A DNA stretch of 20,505 nucleotides from a virus. Location: positions 1-20,505 of the IMG/VR virus record IMGVR_UViG_3300049479_000170, one strand, 5' to 3'. The stretch's first letter is position 1. Each line of letters begins with the position of its first letter. The translations under genes and the position numbers were made by a program. The notes beneath the pieces are model-generated. The model searched no databases. It had not been told where the DNA came from and worked only from the letters and a program-made list of their open reading frames with translations. This document shows, one piece after another, positions 17,729 through 20,505 of this stretch.

Positions 17729-17881
17729 ATGAACTACCCCATCACAAACGCTTTCCAACTTGAAGAGGATCGGGCGTTAGATCTTCAAGAATACATTCAA
17801 GAGAATTGGGAGGATCTTCAGGAATTCTGGAATCACGAAGACTTCCCGATTGATGATAACGGATACTGCATTCAAAAGTAA
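17729..17881 (+). CDS. Acidic small hypothetical protein, 50 aa
   Basis: ATG 17729 after the leader TTCACACCACACCACTGA. MNYPITNAFQLEEDRALDLQ, then EYIQENWEDLQEFWNHEDFP and IDDNGYCIQK. Acidic and Trp-rich; soluble. Own palindrome promoter; followed by a G6/C6 hairpin. Unknown function. Confidence 0.7.
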   Translation: MNYPITNAFQLEEDRALDLQEYIQENWEDLQEFWNHEDFPIDDNGYCIQK

Positions 17882-17888
17882 CATTCAC

Positions 17889-17908
17889 GGGGGGCAACAT
17901 TCCCCCCC
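17889..17908 (+). terminator. G6/C7 hairpin before 17927
   Basis: GGGGGG 17889-17894 and CCCCCCC 17902-17908 around a 7 nt loop. Probably terminates or attenuates transcription between two genes; no palindrome or -10 is found here. Confidence 0.45.
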
Positions 17909-17926
17909 ACTCAATTACACCACACC

Positions 17927-18082
17927 ATGCAAACATTCCTCACCGCTGAAGAATTGATCCAGTTAGTTACAACTGGAATCGTAGAATTGACTGATGATTT
18001 GATGCTCAGAATGTCAGAATCTTATGAAGATTCAGAATGGTACAATGACCCCAACAATGTTATGTCACACCACCACTACTGA
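17927..18082 (+). CDS. Small hypothetical protein, 51 aa
   Basis: ATG 17927 follows TTACACCACACC. MQTFLTAEELIQLVTTGIVE, then LTDDLMLRMSESYEDSEWYN and a His cluster (MSHHHY). Helical, acidic. A TGATG joint to the next gene. Confidence 0.65.
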   Translation: MQTFLTAEELIQLVTTGIVELTDDLMLRMSESYEDSEWYNDPNNVMSHHHY

Positions 18083-18240
18083 TGATTAAATCTTTACATT
18101 CTGAGTGGCAAACTGCTTTTGCTGAGTGGCATCTTCATCGTACTGATGAGTGTGCAGAAGTAGAAAAAACTGCACGACAAAATTATCTTTCACTCATTCG
18201 TGAAATGAGAAAAGCAAAGGTTAATTCTCGACGAGTATAA
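18082..18240 (+). CDS. Small hypothetical protein, 52 aa
   Basis: ATG 18082 (TGATG). MIKSLHSEWQTAFAEWHLHR, TDECAEVEKTARQNYLSLIR, then EMRKAKVNSRRV: helical with a basic tail. The last codons are made of a CTCGACGAG repeat (S-R-R) and the stop TAA is part of the TATAAT box of the next gene. Function unknown. Confidence 0.65.
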   Translation: MIKSLHSEWQTAFAEWHLHRTDECAEVEKTARQNYLSLIREMRKAKVNSRRV

Positions 18241-18298
18241 TCTAGTCGAGAGCGCACACATTATCTCGTCGAGACACACATACATACATCTCGACGAG
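18227..18298 (+). repeat. CTCGACGAG repeat cluster 3
   Basis: Direct copy 18227-18235, variant CTAGTCGAG 18242-18250, inverted copy CTCGTCGAG 18265-18273, direct copy 18290-18298. Between them runs a (CA/TA)-rich leader (ACACACATACATACATC). Confidence 0.85.
18236..18241 (+). promoter_or_regulatory. -10 box TATAAT clamped by two repeat copies
   Basis: TATAAT is flanked without any gap by CTCGACGAG on the left and CTAGTCGAG on the right. No convincing -35 lies 17 bp upstream. A factor binding the repeats would necessarily control this promoter. Confidence 0.65.
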
Positions 18299-18325
18299 AT
18301 ACACACACCTAACACATCTAGATTC

Positions 18326-18481
18326 ATGAACAATCAAATCAATTCAATTGGTTTCACAATCACTTATCAAACGCCATACAATAATTGTGAATGGCGCACA
18401 CAATCTTTCACCACAAAAGAAGAGGCAGAAAGAATGATTAGATTCTATCAGTCTTGTGGAAGTCCTGCTAAGTTTGTATAA
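18326..18481 (+). CDS. Small hypothetical protein, 51 aa
   Basis: ATG 18326. MNNQINSIGFTITYQTPYNN, CEWRTQSFTTKEEAERMIRF, then YQSCGSPAKFV: strand-strand-helix layout, soluble, with two cysteines. The 'F.T.EEAERMI.FY' part is the pattern of small proteins that wrap a beta hairpin over one helix. Governed by repeat cluster 3. Followed by 315 nt without a gene. Confidence 0.7.
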   Translation: MNNQINSIGFTITYQTPYNNCEWRTQSFTTKEEAERMIRFYQSCGSPAKFV

Positions 18482-18508
18482 AGAATAAAGAATAGAGTGT
18501 AAGATAAA

Positions 18509-18599
18509 GTATAAAGAACTAACTCAGGATTAAGTGTAGTTTGTTAGTCAGTGGTGTGGTTTAGTTCTCTACACTTAGTCCTGTCTTAGTTCTTTATAC
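18509..18599 (+). ncRNA. Long stem-loop, possible structured RNA
   Basis: Arms 18509-18539 and 18569-18599: 28 Watson-Crick pairs, one G-U and two mismatches over 31 positions, 29 nt loop rich in G and T. No T-run follows, so it is more than a terminator. No RNA family recognised. Confidence 0.5.
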
Positions 18600-18610
18600 A
18601 AACTGGGGTC

Positions 18611-18696
18611 ATAACGCTACTGTTATACTGCAGATTCCGCAAGCGTTATGATGCACATGTCGCTACTGTTATGACATAGATTCCGCAAGCGTTATG
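18611..18696 (+). repeat. Two direct copies of a 40-mer
   Basis: Copies 18611-18650 and 18657-18696 share CGCTACTGTTAT, AGATTCCGCAAGCGTTATG and 33 of 40 bases overall. Copy 1 has self-complementary ends ATAACGCT/AGCGTTAT; copy 2 has ATGTC/GACAT. The first 18 nt recur inverted at 15021-15040. Confidence 0.8.
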
Positions 18697-18709
18697 GGAT
18701 CGGTGCCCT

Positions 18710-18733
18710 TGTGCCAATTCGCAGACTGGTCAA
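18710..18733 (+). promoter_or_regulatory. Degenerate palindrome copy before 18797
   Basis: TGTGCC - 12 nt - GGTCAA. No good -10 stands 30 bp downstream (GAATCT); TATGGG 18769-18774 is slightly further. AGTTCAC follows at 18778. Weak. Confidence 0.4.
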
Positions 18734-18796
18734 AACCTATTGACCTGCTCTGGGAGGGTATGGGAATCTATGGGGGTAGTTCACACCACTGAACCG

Positions 18797-19018
18797 ATGA
18801 CCGCTTCCACCGCTGCTGCTGAGACCATCACCCTTGAGATCCCTGCCGACCTTGCTTGGGTTCTGAAAGGCGCTTGCGTCGATTCCGCGTCCCATTGGCA
18901 CCACCTATGGCAGGATGCCGCCGATGGCAAGCGCACGGATCTGAGCGCCGATGGTGCCCGCTCCCTGTCGCGTAAGGCATGGGCGCTCTGGGAACTGCTG
19001 GACTCCCAGGGAGTCTGA
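18797..19018 (+). CDS. GC-rich hypothetical protein, 73 aa
   Basis: ATG 18797; TTG 18740 would start in the promoter. MTASTAAAETITLEIPADLA then WVLKGACVDSASHWHHLWQD and LSADGARSLSRKAWALWELL. One N-terminal strand and two helices; 'LEIPADLAWLLKGACVDSA..W..LW' is shared, from memory, with small proteins of marine cyanobacteria and their phages. The GC-rich, host-like codon use supports exchange with a high-GC Synechococcus. Confidence 0.75.
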   Translation: MTASTAAAETITLEIPADLAWVLKGACVDSASHWHHLWQDAADGKRTDLSADGARSLSRKAWALWELLDSQGV

Positions 19019-19026
19019 ACCCTATG

Positions 19027-19048
19027 GGGAGAGGTTGACCCCTCTCCC
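19027..19048 (+). terminator. Hairpin overlapping the next promoter
   Basis: GGGAGAGG 19027-19034, loop TTGACC, CCTCTCCC 19041-19048: a perfect 8 bp stem whose loop is exactly the -35 hexamer of the following promoter. Confidence 0.5.
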
Positions 19049-19062
19049 TCCCATGGTACAAT
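19035..19062 (+). promoter_or_regulatory. Sigma70-type promoter before 19090
   Basis: TTGACC 19035-19040, 16 bp, TACAAT 19057-19062, then TATCG-AGTCAAC. Unlike the palindrome promoters this one has a -35 and lacks the palindrome, yet shares the same start and leader. Confidence 0.75.
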
Positions 19063-19089
19063 TATCGAGTCAACAACACCACTGACGCC

Positions 19090-19248
19090 ATGACCGACCA
19101 CACCTGGACCGAGAACGCCATGCGCTGCGCCGCTGCTCGCTTGCGCGATCTTAAACCGTTTGAGCATCAGTCCTGGGCACACTATCGCCAGCAGCGGGAG
19201 CGGGAAACCCTCACCGCCCTTTATACCCTTTATTGGTCTCAGCAGTAG
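19090..19248 (+). CDS. Basic GC-rich small protein, 52 aa
   Basis: ATG 19090. MTDHTWTENAMRCAAARLRD, then LKPFEHQSWAHYRQQREREТ-like helix continuing LTALYTLYWSQQ. Arg-rich amphipathic helices; soluble. The codon use is GC-rich like the gene before. Function unknown. A 9 bp hairpin follows. Confidence 0.65.
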   Translation: MTDHTWTENAMRCAAARLRDLKPFEHQSWAHYRQQRERETLTALYTLYWSQQ

Positions 19249-19257
19249 TTAGTTAGT

Positions 19258-19286
19258 GGGCGGCAGTTAGTTATACTCTGCCGCCC
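19258..19286 (+). terminator. Perfect 9 bp hairpin
   Basis: GGGCGGCAG 19258-19266 / CTGCCGCCC 19278-19286, 11 nt loop. Lacks a T-run, but lies right after the stop and is the likely transcript end. Confidence 0.6.
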
Positions 19287-19438
19287 TAATCACGAACGAT
19301 TAGAATACTTTATGCGTGCGTGTTTGACAGTTAAGCGATCCTGATGGGCGGGTCGGGGGGATGCGATATGATAAGGTTCCATAATCATAGTCTACATGCG
19401 GACCAGATCGACCTTAAGATATAATAACCTTAAAAAAT

Positions 19439-20158
19439 AAAAAATTCCGGCAATAAAATATGATAGAATACCTTTATATAAAAAATAAAAAAATGAAAGA
19501 ATATCCAGAAGGAACAATTAGAACAAATAAGAAAGGATATCAGTTTATCAAGAAAAATGGGAAATGGAATTACATAAAAAAACCAAGAGAAGATTGGAAT
19601 GTCCCTATAAAAAAATCAAAAAAAGTGAAATATAATTATCCACCAATAAAAATCCCAGACAATATGAAAGAAACACAATATACTGGTTACTATGTTACTG
19701 AAGATGGTAAAGTTTATAGAAAACCAGGAAAATATGATAGAACGGGTTTTTACGGTGAAATCAACGAATATGGATTAATTTACTTAAAACCGGCATATCG
19801 AGGATCGTCAAAGAGTAAAAAGTACCAATATCAATGTGTTAATATTTCATTGTATGATGAAAAAGGAAAATTTTTAAAACAAATCAAGAGAAGTGTTCAT
19901 CAATTAGTTGCAGAAACTTTTATACCAAATCCAAATAACTATACTGAGATAGATCATATAGATCGAAATAAACAAAACAATTGCAAAGATAATTTAAAGT
20001 GGACAACAAGATTTGAAAATATGAATTCATGGGAGAGAGACGGTGAATACAGGAAGAAACTGTCAGAAAATACCAGGTGGCACAAAATCTCTCATAATAC
20101 TCATATATAAAAAACAAAAATAACTTTTATATTCCCCTATAATGAAAAAAAATTCCGG
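19439..20158 (+). mobile_element. HNH homing-endonuclease insertion flanked by a 12 bp direct repeat
   Basis: AAAAAATTCCGG occurs at 19439-19450 and 20147-20158, on both sides of the A-rich HNH gene, and TATAAT stands shortly before each copy (19420-19425, 20139-20144 region). The right copy is at codons 2-6 of the AbrB-like gene. This suggests that insertion duplicated the start of that gene. Confidence 0.45.
19460..20110 (+). CDS. HNH homing endonuclease, 216 aa
   Basis: C-terminal HNH motif: VHQLVAETFIPNPNNYTEID (H147), DHID at 165-168 with H166, KDNLKW at 176-181 with N178. N-terminal residues 15-37 (YPEGTIRTNKKGYQFIKKNG) form the small domain common on free-standing phage HNH enzymes, followed by a NUMOD4-like segment (YYVTEDGKVYRKPG at 77-90). 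It cuts intron- or gene-less alleles of a target and spreads by repair. Start 19460 or ATG 19493. Base use is far more A-rich than in neighbouring genes, a sign of recent transfer. Confidence 0.85.
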   Translation: MIEYLYIKNKKMKEYPEGTIRTNKKGYQFIKKNGKWNYIKKPREDWNVPIKKSKKVKYNYPPIKIPDNMKETQYTGYYVTEDGKVYRKPGKYDRTGFYGEINEYGLIYLKPAYRGSSKSKKYQYQCVNISLYDEKGKFLKQIKRSVHQLVAETFIPNPNNYTEIDHIDRNKQNNCKDNLKWTTRFENMNSWERDGEYRKKLSENTRWHKISHNTHI

Positions 20159-20312
20159 AGATATTTTTGAGTCCATAGAGATCGACCCAATTAGCGGACA
20201 ATATTACATCACCATACCAGAACAAATTATGAATGAATTGGAATGGTACGAAGACACTCGAATTAAATTTTCAGTTGAGGGTGGTGAGGTCATTCTGACA
20301 GAGGCGGATTGA
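20142..20312 (+). CDS. AbrB/MazE-like small protein, 56 aa
   Basis: MKKNSGDIFESIEIDPISGQ, then YYITIPEQIMNELEWYEDTR and IKFSVEGGEVILTEAD. The pattern 'G.YYI.IPE.IMNEL.WYEDT.I.F...GGEV.L' is the swapped-hairpin AbrB fold, expected to bind DNA as a dimer. TATAAT with an A-tract overlaps the start (20137-20142), so the ATG is inside the box or the box is fortuitous. It could regulate structural or late genes next door; that is inference. Confidence 0.75.
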   Translation: MKKNSGDIFESIEIDPISGQYYITIPEQIMNELEWYEDTRIKFSVEGGEVILTEAD

Positions 20313-20317
20313 CTTCT

Positions 20318-20325
20318 TATAGATA
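20318..20325 (+). promoter_or_regulatory. T4-late-like box TATAGATA
   Basis: Seven of eight match to the T4 late promoter TATAAATA, 35 nt before ATG 20361. Suitable for a late structural-type gene; not confirmed. Confidence 0.35.
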
Positions 20326-20360
20326 ATGATGTATGATATGAATGTAATTACTTTTCAATT

Positions 20361-20505
20361 ATGGCGCGTGGTTTTACAGTAAAAGCAAAGGCACCAGTTG
20401 CCTCACAAGAACAAGAATGGGACTATAATCTAGCAAGAGAAATGGTAAAGGGAAAATCCATTGTCTTTTGTCTACCTGGAAGAGGAGTTTCATACACTTA
20501 TCTAA
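20361..20505 (+). CDS. Conserved T4-like cyanophage protein, N-terminal part (runs off the window)
   Basis: ATG 20361; open to the right edge. MARGFTVKAKAPVASQEQEW, then DYNLAREMVKGKSIVFCLPG and RGVSYTYL. The segment 'AREMVKGKSIVFCLPGRGVSYTYL' matches a well conserved cyanomyovirus family that I recall being annotated as hypothetical or glycosyltransferase-like; the residues that would prove that lie beyond the edge. It appears to mark the boundary of the accessory region with core genes. Confidence 0.7.
   Translation, partial: MARGFTVKAKAPVASQEQEWDYNLAREMVKGKSIVFCLPGRGVSYTYL

Larger units (their letters stand above)
18482..18709. other. Non-coding stretch with long stem-loop and duplicated 40-mer
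   Basis: No credible gene. The first 28 nt are A/G-rich (AAGAATAAAGAATAGAG type); then a 31-position stem-loop (18509-18599) and two copies of a 40-mer (18611-18650, 18657-18696). Described separately. Confidence 0.6.

Noticed and set aside
18227-18298. CRISPR array as explanation of the CTCGACGAG repeats
   Set aside because: Units are only 9 bp, irregularly spaced and in both orientations, partly inside genes, without cas genes.
13034-19396. TAGTCTACA at 13034, 16987 and 19388
   Set aside because: A 9-mer found three times in non-coding DNA, but without constant position relative to genes or boxes; noted only as a minor repeat.

Overview
The window looks like part of the genome of a T4-like cyanomyovirus that infects marine Synechococcus or Prochlorococcus, specifically the accessory region rich in very small genes. 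The evidence is that every gene I accept lies on the + strand, most are 40-120 codons, and neighbours commonly join by ATGA, GTGA or TGATG start/stop overlaps. Many proteins resemble cyanophage hypothetical families from memory (no search was possible). Known modules are few: a KxDG nucleotidyltransferase-fold protein, a SprT-like HExxH protein, a GP88-like protein, a KTSC-like protein, AbrB-type domains and an HNH homing endonuclease. No tRNA, rRNA, CRISPR array or integrase was seen.

Layout. 1-2454: the tail of a sugar-nucleotide epimerase-like gene, then a tight chain of small genes. 2539-6752: small cytosolic proteins mixed with secreted and single-membrane-pass proteins, a SprT-like gene and two apparently frameshifted genes. 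6823-8261: a strong promoter and Shine-Dalgarno site leading into the nucleotidyltransferase-like gene. 8346-11160: membrane and lipoprotein genes. 11161-11861: an AT-rich non-coding stretch, then a repeat-studded acidic micro-gene. 11954-14879: compact acidic genes. 15250-17366: larger genes (unknown, GP88-like, KTSC-like, winged-helix-like), each with its own promoter. 17405-19248: more micro-genes plus a 300 bp structured block. 19460-20505: an A-rich HNH endonuclease inserted before an AbrB-like gene and the start of a conserved phage gene.

The most interesting content is regulatory. (1) A 24 bp palindrome, consensus TGTGACASTT - N4 - AASTGKCACA, occurs 14 times. In 12 of them it ends 28-31 bp before a TATAAT-like -10 box, with no recognisable -35 box, and the -10 is followed by an AGTCAAC/AGTTCAC-type start and a short CA-rich leader without Shine-Dalgarno. 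The palindrome often contains the stop codon of the gene before, and a GC-rich hairpin frequently sits between palindrome and -10. This looks like an activator-dependent regulon. (2) A near-palindromic 9-mer, CTCGACGAG, occurs 11 times (plus 3 variants) in exactly three clusters, each just before a micro-gene without the first motif; in one cluster two copies clamp the -10 box. This looks like a second, operator-type control system. (3) Several long stem-loops (12691-12920, 16992-17080, 18509-18599) and a duplicated 40-mer (18611-18696) are not explained by coding and may be structured RNAs or further operators.

Product names are mostly tentative; family names come from memory, coordinates and motifs from the sequence.
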